Source: Nitrospirales bacterium
Lineage (GTDB): Bacteria; Nitrospirota; Nitrospiria; Nitrospirales; UBA8639
Length of the DNA: 50,533 bases
Assembly (NCBI GenBank): GCA_031315915.1
Contig: JALDRK010000027.1
Coordinates: 1-50,533 of the forward strand
Direction: 5' to 3'
The notes beneath the pieces were generated by a model. It was not told the DNA's origin, did not search any database, and saw nothing but the letters and a program-made list of their open reading frames with translations. Below, in pieces: positions 8,416 through 16,617 of this stretch (position 1 is the stretch's first letter; every line of letters begins with the position of its first letter). Made by a program: the position numbers and the translations under genes.

Positions 8416-9036
8416 TTATCGACGTCGGAAAAGAAGTACCCACAAAGGGCCGAGAAACCAGATGGCCACGGCTCCGTTAACCGTCAAAACAGAGAGAAGA
8501 ATGGAAACCAGGGCAAAAAGTGAACCGGGGTACAGCATCCACCAATTTGGATGCGTCCATTGCCTGGATATACCCTCATGATGCCATTCTGTTTTGTTCG
8601 CTACGTATCGGTGAAGAACAAGCAAAGAAAGACTCGCTAACCCAAGAGAGCCGGAGAATAGAATCACGGCAATGGGATCATTTTCGTAATGCCCGATCAG
8701 TGAAGCCGTATACGGCGTGATGGACACAAACATCAGATGGATAAAATTCAACCAAAACGTTTTGGCATTACACTTCTCAAGAGGCTCAAGGATCCAATGA
8801 TTTCTCATCCAAAATACGGCCACCACAGAAAAGGTGGCCAGATAGGTGATAAAATTTGGGATTTGCTTCTGAAGATCGTCAAGAAGTTGCACATTGGTCA
8901 ATCCAGGCGCCACAGGTGCCTGAAGATCCAGCACCAGCAGCGTGATGACAATGGCATACACACCGTCAGTGAGGGCGCATAAGCGCGCTAGAGTCGTGGT
9001 TTGACCAAAAAAGACCCCGACGTTTTTGTTCTTCAT
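8416..9036 (-). CDS. TMEM175-like (DUF1211) membrane protein
   Basis: The 206-residue protein has about six membrane helices. The first carries RLCALTDGVYAIVITLLVL (from residue 18), which matches the RxxxFSDG-type signature of the TMEM175/DUF1211 family with conservative changes (L for F, T for S). Family members are potassium-permeable channels in which this helix lines the pore. VAVFWMRNHWIL and IHLMFVSITPYTASLIG match later helices of the family. The ATG at 9036 follows an AAGGAG. The changed signature leaves ion selectivity open. Confidence 0.82.
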   Translation of the reverse strand: MKNKNVGVFFGQTTTLARLCALTDGVYAIVITLLVLDLQAPVAPGLTNVQLLDDLQKQIPNFITYLATFSVVAVFWMRNHWILEPLEKCNAKTFWLNFIHLMFVSITPYTASLIGHYENDPIAVILFSGSLGLASLSLLVLHRYVANKTEWHHEGISRQWTHPNWWMLYPGSLFALVSILLSVLTVNGAVAIWFLGPLWVLLFRRR

Positions 9037-9285
9037 GACTCCTTGATTCCCATATCAAAAGAACTTACACGCCTCAACTCCCGGTTTTCTTTCATCCGAG
9101 GAAGGCGTCTGAAGTATCATAAAACTGTGGCGCGCCTACCCTATTCTGAACAACCGATAAAGAATTTCCTTGAACCCGGGGGCTGCCTCTTTTCATGTTT
9201 GGAGAATAGTAGCCCACCGAAGACGATGAAGGCCATTGCATCCAAGATATCGAGGGTTCATATTCACAGGCCTTGCCCATTCATT

Positions 9286-10077
9286 CTACTTTTCAGGTTG
9301 TTTGTATTTTTTGGATTCACCAGCTCGTGCAACAGATGGATGAATGCCAAAACATACTTGATCCGGGGTTTTGAATTCCAGAGCTTTTCTGAGGCGATTA
9401 ATAAGTTGGCGCATCACACGCTGAATCTCTTGTTGAATAATGGGTTCAAAAGGTCGATGTTTGAGCAAATACCGACGAATCAGACCATTGGTGTTTTCGT
9501 TGAGCCTACGTTCTCCCAGGTCGACCACAAGGATGTAGAAAAAGAAACGACCTGCTGGCTCTGGACAATCGTCTCATGGAGTGCAAATTCTTTCCTATGA
9601 TCCGACATCACCATGTGGAGAGGAGACGGAGGGCGTTACCACGTTCATCTTGTCCGTAGTCACTTCGTTAGCGCACCAACATAAAATCTTGGCCTGACGG
9701 TTCAATCCCGATTTGCGCTCCGTTAAGGAGACAAGAGCCTGCTGATGGCCTTGGCCAAGCATGAGCTCTACTTCTTCCCAATTGCCCAGGCGGGTGCTGC
9801 GCTCAACTACAACAATCTGTTCGGGACTTCACGCATCCTGGAGCAAGCGATTCACACAGAACCACGTGTCGGCAGATATGCGGCAGCGGATCGACGTAAA
9901 TCAGTGAGCTTGTTGCGAACGATAGACGCGCCTCCTCTGATTCCATCGCACTTTTCGGCTAACGGTGGAGGTGTGGGCACCAATCAGGTGAGTAATCTCC
10001 TGATACGTATGCCCCGTTTTCAATAAGGCTTGGATCTGATAGCATCGTTCCAGGGTCAGCGATGTGTAGGATCCCAT
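9286..10077 (-). pseudogene. IS30-family transposase, decayed
   Basis: The minus strand opens with ATG at 10077 and MGSYTSLTLERCYQIQALLK, HTYQEITHLIGAHTSTVSR: the helix-turn-helix start of IS30-type transposases. It hits a TGA after VYRSQQAH. Further on, other frames give QQALVSLTERKSGL and then LGERRLNENTNGLIRRYL, NRLRKALEFKTPDQV, the family's C-terminus. The DDE core is partly missing and several stops and frame changes intervene, so no active enzyme can be made. Reading runs past the left terminal repeat to a stop at 9286. Confidence 0.88.
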
Positions 10078-10170
10078 CAGCGCCCTCTTCCTGGCCGATC
10101 AAAGAAGCCAAGATGCTACCGTGATCCATTTAGCCGAACCGCTGAGTTGCACTGACGAGTCGAATTCACC
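9313..10170 (-). mobile_element. IS30-family insertion sequence remnant
   Basis: Terminal inverted repeats are visible: read inward from the left end GTTGCACGAGCTGGTGAATCC on the minus strand (9313-9333), and GTTGCACTGACG...GAATTCACC on the plus strand at 10146-10170. Both share GTTGCAC and a GAAT(T/-)C(A)CC end, in the style of IS30 ends. At about 858 bp it is shorter than a normal IS30 member (about 1 kb), consistent with internal deletion. Target duplications were not identifiable. Confidence 0.7.
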
Positions 10171-10281
10171 CTAAAAACGGTCGATATGTTGGTGTGTCGT
10201 AGCGTGAGCAACCCACAAGACAATCTCTTGCTCGCAATAGTAAGGAAAGCCACTATAACGTGAACGGATGTGGTCAAATCC
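10171..10281 (-). pseudogene. Possible ParE/RelE-type toxin C-terminal fragment
   Basis: The minus-strand frame between a TGA (10282-10284) and a TAG (10171-10173) reads HIRSRYSGFPYYCEQEIVLW then VAHATTHQHIDRF. This resembles the last two strands of ParE/RelE-like toxins (RRFPYxxxY...EIVVxAVAHxxR). No start codon or N-terminal half is present, and the stop abuts the IS30 right end. Short length makes this a tentative call. Confidence 0.35.
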
Positions 10282-10525
10282 TCATTTGGCTCCCTGGCAG
10301 AGGGGCATGTTGTTGACCTCTTTTTTTATAGGTTCCCGGATCGGGTGGGAAGCTTTGGTTTTTTCGCTACACACTCATAAGTGCATAGAGGCCAAGGGTA
10401 AGAGACACTTTTAGGCCGGGAATTTCATGGCGTATTTGCATAACAGGAGGAATGTTGCTGGAGGATGGGTTGCTCTCAGATTCACTTCATCTCATCTACG
10501 CCCTCCCCATACGGAGAAAAAATTC

Positions 10526-11023
10526 ATGGAAATGCTTTCGAGGGTCAAGCATGAAGCTAAGGAAGTCGGATTAGTCACTTTATATTTTTTCTTCTGTTTT
10601 GGGATCATCTTAATCCTCAAGAAGCTGATGCTGGCTAGCTACGAAATTGAATTCTATGCCCTCTCATCGGCCGTCGTCAGTGCACTGATCGTCGGAAAGG
10701 TCGTCGTCGTGCTGGATACAACACGCGCGGGCACAAAATTGGACGCCAGTCATTCGCTCGGCGTAGCGGCCCTGTATAAAACCATGGTGTATAGTGGGTT
10801 TACCTTCCTGGTCCTGTCGGCCGAAAAAATATTTCACGCCTATCGAGAGAGTCATACGATGGGTGAAGCCATCATGAACGTGTGGACACATCACGATCGA
10901 AATATTATGCTCGCCAAAGTCATTTGCATCGGAGTGGCCTTTATGGGCTACCATCTCTATAGAGGAATCGATCGCCGGCTGGGGAAAGGGACCTTGAAGC
11001 GCATCATTTTCAATGCCCCGTAA
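10526..11023 (+). CDS. Conserved four-helix membrane protein
   Basis: The 165-residue product starts with an amphipathic KHEAKEVGLVTLYFFFCFG helix running into a membrane segment, then a second (YALSSAVVSALIVGKVVVVL), a third around GFTFLVLSAEKIFHAY and a fourth near the end (MLAKVICIGVAFMGYHLYRG). I have seen this architecture in hypothetical membrane proteins of several environmental bacteria; no function is known to me. ATG 10526 follows ACGGAG; the upstream in-frame ATG at 10427 gives a poorly conserved-looking, non-membrane extension. Confidence 0.65.
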   Translation: MEMLSRVKHEAKEVGLVTLYFFFCFGIILILKKLMLASYEIEFYALSSAVVSALIVGKVVVVLDTTRAGTKLDASHSLGVAALYKTMVYSGFTFLVLSAEKIFHAYRESHTMGEAIMNVWTHHDRNIMLAKVICIGVAFMGYHLYRGIDRRLGKGTLKRIIFNAP

Positions 11024-11275
11024 TCGTCCTCTCTGAAGTTCGGTCTGCATTCCATCTTCGTGTATGAGGAATTTCCATGATCACCCAAACCCACCGCTCA
11101 AATTGTCAAGCATCTAGAATTCTCCAGAGCGGATATGAGGTGTACGCCCACTACAATCCATAGCCGTTGAGACCGAGTGTGAACCGACTCGATCACAAAC
11201 TATGAAAAAACAGCATCATATAGCCTAATGTCCTGGCGTAACCGGATAAGAAAAAGAACAATCCCTCGAAAGATA

Positions 11276-11350
11276 TGGAGCCGGCGAGTGGGATCGAACC
11301 ACCGACCTGCGGTTTACGAAACCGCTGCTCTACCACTGAGCTACGCCGGC
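11276..11350 (-). tRNA. tRNA-Thr (anticodon CGU)
   Basis: The minus strand folds into a full cloverleaf: acceptor GCCGGCG/CGCCGGC, D arm GCTC-AGTGGTA-GAGC, anticodon arm GCGGT-TTCGTAA-ACCGC with CGT as anticodon, T arm GGTGG-TTCGATC-CCACT, discriminator T, and an encoded CCA. It reads ACG codons. Confidence 0.93.
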
Positions 11351-11625
11351 TCAAAAAGGAGGGAAATAGGCGAAATGCCAAAAAGCACGCAGTCTTTTCA
11401 CTATTCTATGTTTGGGGACGGTTATACCTTTCGTCGATTGGAAACGTCAACTCGAGCGAGAGGCTCCCTTTTTGACATGCCGCCCGTCCGAGCCAAGTTC
11501 GCTCGAATACCATCCAACCCGGAGATTTCAGAGAACCGCTGAAAGCCGGTCCCAATAGGGGCGTTCATTGACAAGGGAAATCATATCGCCTACGTTGGTA
11601 CCCTTGCAATCAGGAGGAAACGAGC

Positions 11626-12093
11626 GTGAGGAAAAACATTTCAGGGTTCTTTTTGGGTCTGATCATGGGTTGTGGGATGTTTCCCGCATGGGCCAGTTCC
11701 GATCTGATGATTCAACAGGTCATTCTCTCCCAGGATATTGCCGATCGGAATCCAGAAAAAATCTTCTCTCCACCAGCTTATTGCGAAAAAAATAAAAACG
11801 GGAAGGTCGCTATTCCGATCGTTCATTCCTCTCAAGTCTCCAAAGTGGTGCTGTGGACTAAAGTGGAATCGACTATTGTGGGCTCCATTCGACACACGTG
11901 GCACCATAAGGTCAATGACACTTGGAACACCATTTTTTCAGTAAATTTGGCTATTCGCCCCTCTTCCGGATTCCGAACATGGAGTATCCATTCTCTTCGA
12001 CTCAATCACGATCAAGGAGAATGGATGGTCGTGATGGCTCCATCTCAGGAACCTGATAGGATTCTTTGCATTACCCGTTTTGCTGTGCAATAG
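11626..12093 (+). CDS. DUF2914 domain exported protein
   Basis: The 155-residue product has a signal peptide (MRKNISGFFLGLIMGCG, cleavage near AWA-S). The mature part matches the DUF2914 pattern: VVLWTKVES, then IRHTWHHKVNDTW, LAIRPSSGFRTWSIHSLRL and a closing GEWMVVMAP. The domain is probably a beta-rich periplasmic fold of unknown role. GTG is the start, after AGGAGGAAAC. It lies upstream of ubiA on the same strand with a 126-nt gap. Confidence 0.78.
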   Translation: MRKNISGFFLGLIMGCGMFPAWASSDLMIQQVILSQDIADRNPEKIFSPPAYCEKNKNGKVAIPIVHSSQVSKVVLWTKVESTIVGSIRHTWHHKVNDTWNTIFSVNLAIRPSSGFRTWSIHSLRLNHDQGEWMVVMAPSQEPDRILCITRFAVQ

Positions 12094-12219
12094 ATCACAA
12101 CCATATTTTTATTGAGATTGCCCTTGTCTTTGGGCATGAGCCCTCGGTTACATCCCCAATGCCCATAAATCAGTCATCCGCGTTTATCATTGCTATCACT
12201 CCCCGCCCCGTCCAATGCC

Positions 12220-13116
12220 ATGGCTGACCTTTCCTCTTCGGCAGCCCCTCCCCCATCCATGTATCCCTCGTTGAAAGCCTTGACCAGCCTTGTCAGGCTT
12301 TCCAATCAAACAGGCACTCTTCTTCTCCTCTTTCCAACTTTATGGGCACTTGTTCTGGCTTCCAGAGGACAGCCTTCCCTTGAATTGTTGATCATTTTCA
12401 CGGTGGGATCTTTTTTGATGAGGAGCGCGGGAGTCATTCTGAATGATTTGGCCGATCGTTCTTTCGATCGCCAAGTACGCCGTACACAACAGCGCCCTCT
12501 TGCCAAGGGAATCCTGACTCCAACCCAAGCGGGCATCTTTCTTTTCTGCATTGTAAGCCTGGCCACCACGCTCTTATGGTTTTTGAACCCGTTAACGAGA
12601 TGGTTGGGGCCCGTGGCTTTGCTATTAGCCGCCACCTATCCCTTCTGCAAGCGATTTCTCCAGATCCCTCAAATTATACTGGGCGTGGCATTTGGGTGGG
12701 GAGGAGTCATGGCTTGGACAGCTGTCGCCAACCACATTACCCCGTCCACGTGGTTGCTGTTTTTCGCAACGGTGAGCTGGGCCGTCGTCTATGACACCAT
12801 ATACGCCATACAAGACATCGAGGATGACCGACGAATTGGAGTCAAATCTGCAGCCATTTTTTTTGGCGAATTCCTTTGGCTGGGGGTGGGCCTGGCGGCC
12901 TGTGTCATGCTGTCGTGTTTATCTCTGATAGGGTTCCAGTTGAACCTGGGCATGGGATATTTTCTGTGCCTCGGAATCAGTGCAATACTGATGATGTATC
13001 AAGTCATTCGTCTACGCACGGTTGTCCTTCCATCCGATGCCTTCCGAATGTTTCAACAGCATAGTTGGTTGGGCGCCATTATTCTCCTGGGGATCCTTCT
13101 GGGTTTTATCTTTTAA
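12220..13116 (+). CDS. ubiA: UbiA-family prenyltransferase
   Basis: This 298-residue integral membrane enzyme attaches a polyprenyl chain to an aromatic quinone precursor. The two Asp-rich motifs are present: NDLADRSFD (75-83, followed by RRTQQRPLA) and DTIYAIQDIEDD (about 191-202), which bind the prenyl diphosphate through Mg2+. Around eight membrane helices are evident. The length matches 4-hydroxybenzoate prenyltransferases. In a menaquinone-using organism the same family member can serve the futalosine route (MqnP), so the symbol is by homology only. The ATG at 12220 is chosen over a TTG at 12190. It converges on the respiratory operon, which uses the quinone pool. Confidence 0.87.
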   Translation: MADLSSSAAPPPSMYPSLKALTSLVRLSNQTGTLLLLFPTLWALVLASRGQPSLELLIIFTVGSFLMRSAGVILNDLADRSFDRQVRRTQQRPLAKGILTPTQAGIFLFCIVSLATTLLWFLNPLTRWLGPVALLLAATYPFCKRFLQIPQIILGVAFGWGGVMAWTAVANHITPSTWLLFFATVSWAVVYDTIYAIQDIEDDRRIGVKSAAIFFGEFLWLGVGLAACVMLSCLSLIGFQLNLGMGYFLCLGISAILMMYQVIRLRTVVLPSDAFRMFQQHSWLGAIILLGILLGFIF

Positions 13117-13120
13117 AAAA

Positions 13121-13144
13121 AAGAGGGGGCAGAAGCCCCCTCTT
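13121..13144. terminator. Bidirectional intrinsic terminator
   Basis: AAGAGGGGGC (13121-13130), loop AGAA, and GCCCCCTCTT (13135-13144) form a 10-bp GC-rich stem flanked by A-run upstream (TTTTAAAAAA) and TTTC downstream. It lies between the convergent ends of ubiA (13116) and the dihaem cytochrome gene (13189) and can stop transcription both ways. Confidence 0.92.
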
Positions 13145-13188
13145 TCGTCCTCCCATTTTTCCTGACAGACATACGTTCGATTCTTGGA

Positions 13189-14223
13189 TTACTCCACCGA
13201 AGTCACCGGGGCTTCGGATTTAGGTGCCCGAAGCGTTCCTAAATAGTAAGTTAAGGCCTTGGCATCTTCCGTCGATATGCCTAAGTTGGGCATACGGGTA
13301 TGCTTTTTCATCGACTGTGGGTAAAGTATCCATCGGTAAATCCAGGTAGGATTTAGTCGAAACCCTGCTCGATCTAAGGCCGGGCCTACCAATCCACCTT
13401 CATCATTCAGGCTATGACACCCGTGACAGCCATACTTTTGTGAATAAATGGCTTTCCCAATTTCGACCTGCTTCGCTAACGCTTCCTCCGAAATCGTTAA
13501 GTCCGGCCGAGGAACCTGTGCCTTTTTAGGGCGTTTTAAAAATCCATCGAAGGCCGCCTTGGTCTTGTCGAACTTTACCGAAGCTTGGAGGAAGACTTCC
13601 TCTTCGGGAATTTCAACTTCTTCCGGCTCGTAATTTTCCAGTTGCTCGTCGGTCATGGCTTCTTCCTTGGCCGCCTGCTCGGCCTCTACTTTTGCCTGAG
13701 CCGCCTCGAACGCAGCTTTCGCTTCATCCATTTCCTGTTGGGCTGCCTGAAGCATTTGCTCAAGTTCCTTGTGCCTGGCTTCAAGATCATAGGTCAGGGA
13801 CATTCCATGCAAGGTCCTGACATACGCGACGATATGCCAGATTTCTTCCTCGGATAAGGTATATTTGAATGTCGGCATGGTGGGAACCGCAAAATATTCC
13901 ATATCTTCCAGGACTTTTGGATCGGAAGTATCTCTCATTTCCCTGGAAATAGTGTGGAAAATTTCTTCGTCGCTAAACGTCGACATTTCCGCTTCGGATG
14001 CGAGATTCTTGGGACGTGGATCCGGCATGCGTTCCCAGTTAAAGCCCTCCGCCTGTTGACCAGATTCCCCGTGACAATGGCTACAGTAATGATTATAGAG
14101 TTTTTTTCCTTCGGCGGTTTTCTCGTCCCCCGCACATCCAGAAAGGAGTAAGGCCCCTAACAATCCGATCACGGTCACTGTACAGAACTTTCTCATCCTG
14201 TTCGTTTTGGCCATCCCTCTCAT
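13189..14223 (-). CDS. Dihaem cytochrome c lipoprotein with a coiled-coil insert
   Basis: The 344-residue protein has a lipobox (LLLSGC, Cys 30) and two cytochrome c domains. The first has CSHCH (47-51), with Met candidates near MPTF; the second has CHGCH (266-270) and a late RMPNLG. Between them, about 148-235 is a long charged helix (EARHKELEQMLQAAQQEM, then Glu-rich) that should form a coiled coil, followed by a linker. Such a spacer could hold the two haems far apart. Its ATG overlaps the stop of the gene upstream (ATGA at 14220-14223), implying translational coupling. It is the last gene of the respiratory operon, ahead of the terminator. Confidence 0.88.
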   Translation of the reverse strand: MRGMAKTNRMRKFCTVTVIGLLGALLLSGCAGDEKTAEGKKLYNHYCSHCHGESGQQAEGFNWERMPDPRPKNLASEAEMSTFSDEEIFHTISREMRDTSDPKVLEDMEYFAVPTMPTFKYTLSEEEIWHIVAYVRTLHGMSLTYDLEARHKELEQMLQAAQQEMDEAKAAFEAAQAKVEAEQAAKEEAMTDEQLENYEPEEVEIPEEEVFLQASVKFDKTKAAFDGFLKRPKKAQVPRPDLTISEEALAKQVEIGKAIYSQKYGCHGCHSLNDEGGLVGPALDRAGFRLNPTWIYRWILYPQSMKKHTRMPNLGISTEDAKALTYYLGTLRAPKSEAPVTSVE

Positions 14224-15062
14224 GCTGATTGGCCCTTTCTCAATTTCCGCACAATGACCAATTCAAAAGCTGCCGCGAGGCCCAGACCCAAAATCACCCA
14301 TACATAAATTGAATTATCCGCACTGGGTTCGGCCCGAATATACCACCAGGAAGACACCGCCTTTTGACTGCCTTTCTCCTTCACCAGACCATCTACAATC
14401 GCCCCATCCCAAAAGGCGAATGCGACGCTTCGCCATTCTCCCGGTTCGATCTGGACATCCTGATCATCTTCGGTCTTTAAGGACCGTGAAAAGACCACCT
14501 TCCACGTTCCATTTTCCCATACGCCCTTTGCCTGAACATCCTGCTTTTCCTGAGGTCGCAGGTTGTCAAATCCCTTGGCACTCATATCGAGGGCCTTACC
14601 CGCTTCCTTTTTCCAATACCAAATGTTGACCGGTCCCCCCTCGACTTGGAGCATTTCCTGGCCATGCGCAAAGTGCGCTTGCTTGTCGCCTACCATAAAC
14701 TCTAACGCAGCTCCATCCGCGGCATCTTCTGTCGGGTCGTTATATTCCACCAAAATAGCCAGTTCCTGACCATTGTGCACCCCTTTGACCTTGACGGACT
14801 TGACTGTCACGTCTTGAATCCGAGGCGGCCAATGGACCTGGGGAGCTAATTTGAATTCCGATCCCTCAATGGAAGACCAGACCGAAGAGTTGGGATCATC
14901 CGTCGGGACGCTCCCGTCAACCTGATAGAGTCGAAGGGAGACACTCCCCGTTTCTTCAGGAGGTGGCGGTTCACTACCAAAACCATTGGCCGCGGTTACC
15001 AAACCTAAAAGAAGAAAAGCCGGGATGGTTCGTAGAAGAGTTATTCCGTTCAGCATATTCAT
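14220..15062 (-). CDS. Ethylbenzene dehydrogenase-like haem-b subunit, membrane-anchored
   Basis: The 280-residue protein has a signal peptide (to about 28), a beta-rich domain (VHWPPRIQDVTVKSVKVKG, LAILVEYNDPTED, GPVNIWYWK, WKVVFSRSL, WRSVAFAFWDG) and one C-terminal membrane helix (about 252-270) ending in basic residues. The domain resembles the haem-b-binding gamma subunits of DMSO reductase-family enzymes (EbdC/DdhC, and NxrC-like proteins in Nitrospira). In those the subunit relays electrons from the Fe-S subunit; here no molybdoenzyme is adjacent, so it would act as a haem-b relay in the supercomplex. Haem ligands are not certain from sequence. It is coupled to the dihaem cytochrome downstream. 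Confidence 0.75.
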   Translation of the reverse strand: MNMLNGITLLRTIPAFLLLGLVTAANGFGSEPPPPEETGSVSLRLYQVDGSVPTDDPNSSVWSSIEGSEFKLAPQVHWPPRIQDVTVKSVKVKGVHNGQELAILVEYNDPTEDAADGAALEFMVGDKQAHFAHGQEMLQVEGGPVNIWYWKKEAGKALDMSAKGFDNLRPQEKQDVQAKGVWENGTWKVVFSRSLKTEDDQDVQIEPGEWRSVAFAFWDGAIVDGLVKEKGSQKAVSSWWYIRAEPSADNSIYVWVILGLGLAAAFELVIVRKLRKGQSA

Positions 15063-15120
15063 AATCTCCGCTAATCCGCCATGGTCATAGGCACGTCACG
15101 AAAAACGATGGGGATCATTT

Positions 15121-15846
15121 CTATTCTTCTTCTTCCCAGGTCCGTGGTGATTGACCTGCCCCATCATATTCACCCATGATAATTTTCCAGATAAATTCAT
15201 CCGAAAGTTCCACCTCCCACCTTGGCATGGCCGACTTCCATGGCATCCCTTCTACGGGTAAGCCTACACCGCCCTTTTTAATACGCCAAAATAAATAGGA
15301 TTCTTGGAGCTGGGCAATGGTTCCGGGATCGCTAAAATTTGCCGGTGGAGGATTAAATCCCGGCGCTGCAGGCCCCTTACCATCAAAGTTGGCCCCATGA
15401 CATGGAGAACAGTAGGCGGCATATAACCCCTTCCCCATCATGATGTTTTCGGGCACTTTGGGGTAAGGATTCGACAGGCCGACAAATTCGCCTGGTGGAG
15501 CGGGATGAATGGTTCGGTTCTCCGCCGGAGGCAAATCGCTGGGGGCCAGCTTTGTATACGTCTGCCATCCAACCAGTAAGGGGAACAGAACCAGTACGGC
15601 TAGTCTGGCCGTTTGGGCCGGGCCCGTTTGGCCTTTTCCTGATAGAAACCGAAAAATGGGTCCCATGAAGGCTTCCAACGACGGAGCACTCATGGTCCCA
15701 TAAATCATAATGCCGCTTAAGGCCAATGCCACATAGAGATAAATCAGACTGGCTGGTAGCGGAGCCGTAAATAAGGGCAGGAGAAACTTTAAAAAGACGA
15801 ACACCCCTACCAGGATGATTGCTCCAGAGAAAATAGGGCCTTTCAT
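15121..15846 (-). CDS. Membrane-bound monohaem cytochrome c
   Basis: The 241-residue protein has three membrane helices (about 6-24, 33-52 and 82-97) and a C-terminal cytochrome c domain with CSPCH at 146-150 and downstream Met candidates (EGMPWKSAMPRW). The chosen ATG (15846) follows GGAGG at the right distance; an upstream in-frame start at 15870 does not. The helical anchor before the haem domain is like that in the gene at 21555, indicating these cytochromes sit in the supercomplex, not free in the periplasm. It lies 29 nt after the stop of the preceding gene. Confidence 0.87.
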   Translation of the reverse strand: MKGPIFSGAIILVGVFVFLKFLLPLFTAPLPASLIYLYVALALSGIMIYGTMSAPSLEAFMGPIFRFLSGKGQTGPAQTARLAVLVLFPLLVGWQTYTKLAPSDLPPAENRTIHPAPPGEFVGLSNPYPKVPENIMMGKGLYAAYCSPCHGANFDGKGPAAPGFNPPPANFSDPGTIAQLQESYLFWRIKKGGVGLPVEGMPWKSAMPRWEVELSDEFIWKIIMGEYDGAGQSPRTWEEEE

Positions 15847-15875
15847 GTGATCCTCCAATACACCGGGCAATTGCC

Positions 15876-16526
15876 CTACTCTTGAATAGTTCCTCGGGCT
15901 TCCTGTTGTTCACGCTGACTTGATTGCCCAAGAGATGCGACCTTTGGGTTTTTCTGATCACCTTCTCCCTCAACATTCATAATATCCTCGACCTTGACGC
16001 TAATAGGTTCCCCGCTCATTTTTTGGAGAAACGCAATAACCGAGTAAATTTCCTGATTGGTCAGTCCAATAGGATCTTTATCGATATGAGGCATTCGTGC
16101 CGGATATTCCTTGGGAAGACCTTCGTGTCGGTAATCAAGATAGATATAGGCTTGTGGCTGGGTCAGACTTTCATAAATAAACCCGGGAGCCAATTTGGCT
16201 CCAATGCCATTAAGGTCCGGACACCGGGCCGATTCACTGGGACCGATTGAATGGCACAGGGCACATTGGCCTTTACTAAAAAATATTTTTTGGCCAATGG
16301 ATGCGAGATCTTCCGGTGATTTCACACTGGCCAAGTCGAAAGTTTCCACGGCAGGCGGCAATGAGGCCATCTGGGGAACGCTTAACGCAATCAGGCTGAA
16401 GGTTCCCAACACCATCGCCACAAAACCCAGGACTCGAAGGAACATTCCCTTGATAAACAAGAGAATGATAATTCCCATTCCTACTACGCACAAACCGATT
16501 ATTTGAAGTAATGCAACTTCACTCAT
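15876..16526 (-). CDS. Membrane-bound monohaem cytochrome c
   Basis: The 216-residue protein has two N-terminal membrane helices (about 7-25 and 29-50), then a cytochrome c domain with CALCH at 88-92 and Met candidates in ARMPHIDKDP. The last 40 residues are hydrophilic and probably disordered (GEGDQKNPKVASLGQSSQRE). It probably faces the periplasm and carries electrons inside the complex. It lies between the fused bd-like subunit and another membrane cytochrome c. Confidence 0.86.
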   Translation of the reverse strand: MSEVALLQIIGLCVVGMGIIILLFIKGMFLRVLGFVAMVLGTFSLIALSVPQMASLPPAVETFDLASVKSPEDLASIGQKIFFSKGQCALCHSIGPSESARCPDLNGIGAKLAPGFIYESLTQPQAYIYLDYRHEGLPKEYPARMPHIDKDPIGLTNQEIYSVIAFLQKMSGEPISVKVEDIMNVEGEGDQKNPKVASLGQSSQREQQEARGTIQE

Positions 16527-16617
16527 GGCTCCTCACTCGTAGAGTCTCCCTTGCCGAAGATGAATTTGGCTTTATTCATTTCCATGCTCGTTGTCGGTTC
16601 TCTTCGCTCTCCGATCT

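Noticed and set aside
9001..9600. 199-codon plus-strand frame
   Set aside because: It is the opposite strand of the IS30 transposase C-terminus and flank, where the minus strand shows clear homology.
12119..12165. Small inverted repeats (TGCCC/GGGCA; GGGCAT/ATGCCC) between the DUF2914 gene and ubiA
   Set aside because: Short stems without a T-run; they could occur by chance and could not be assigned as a terminator.
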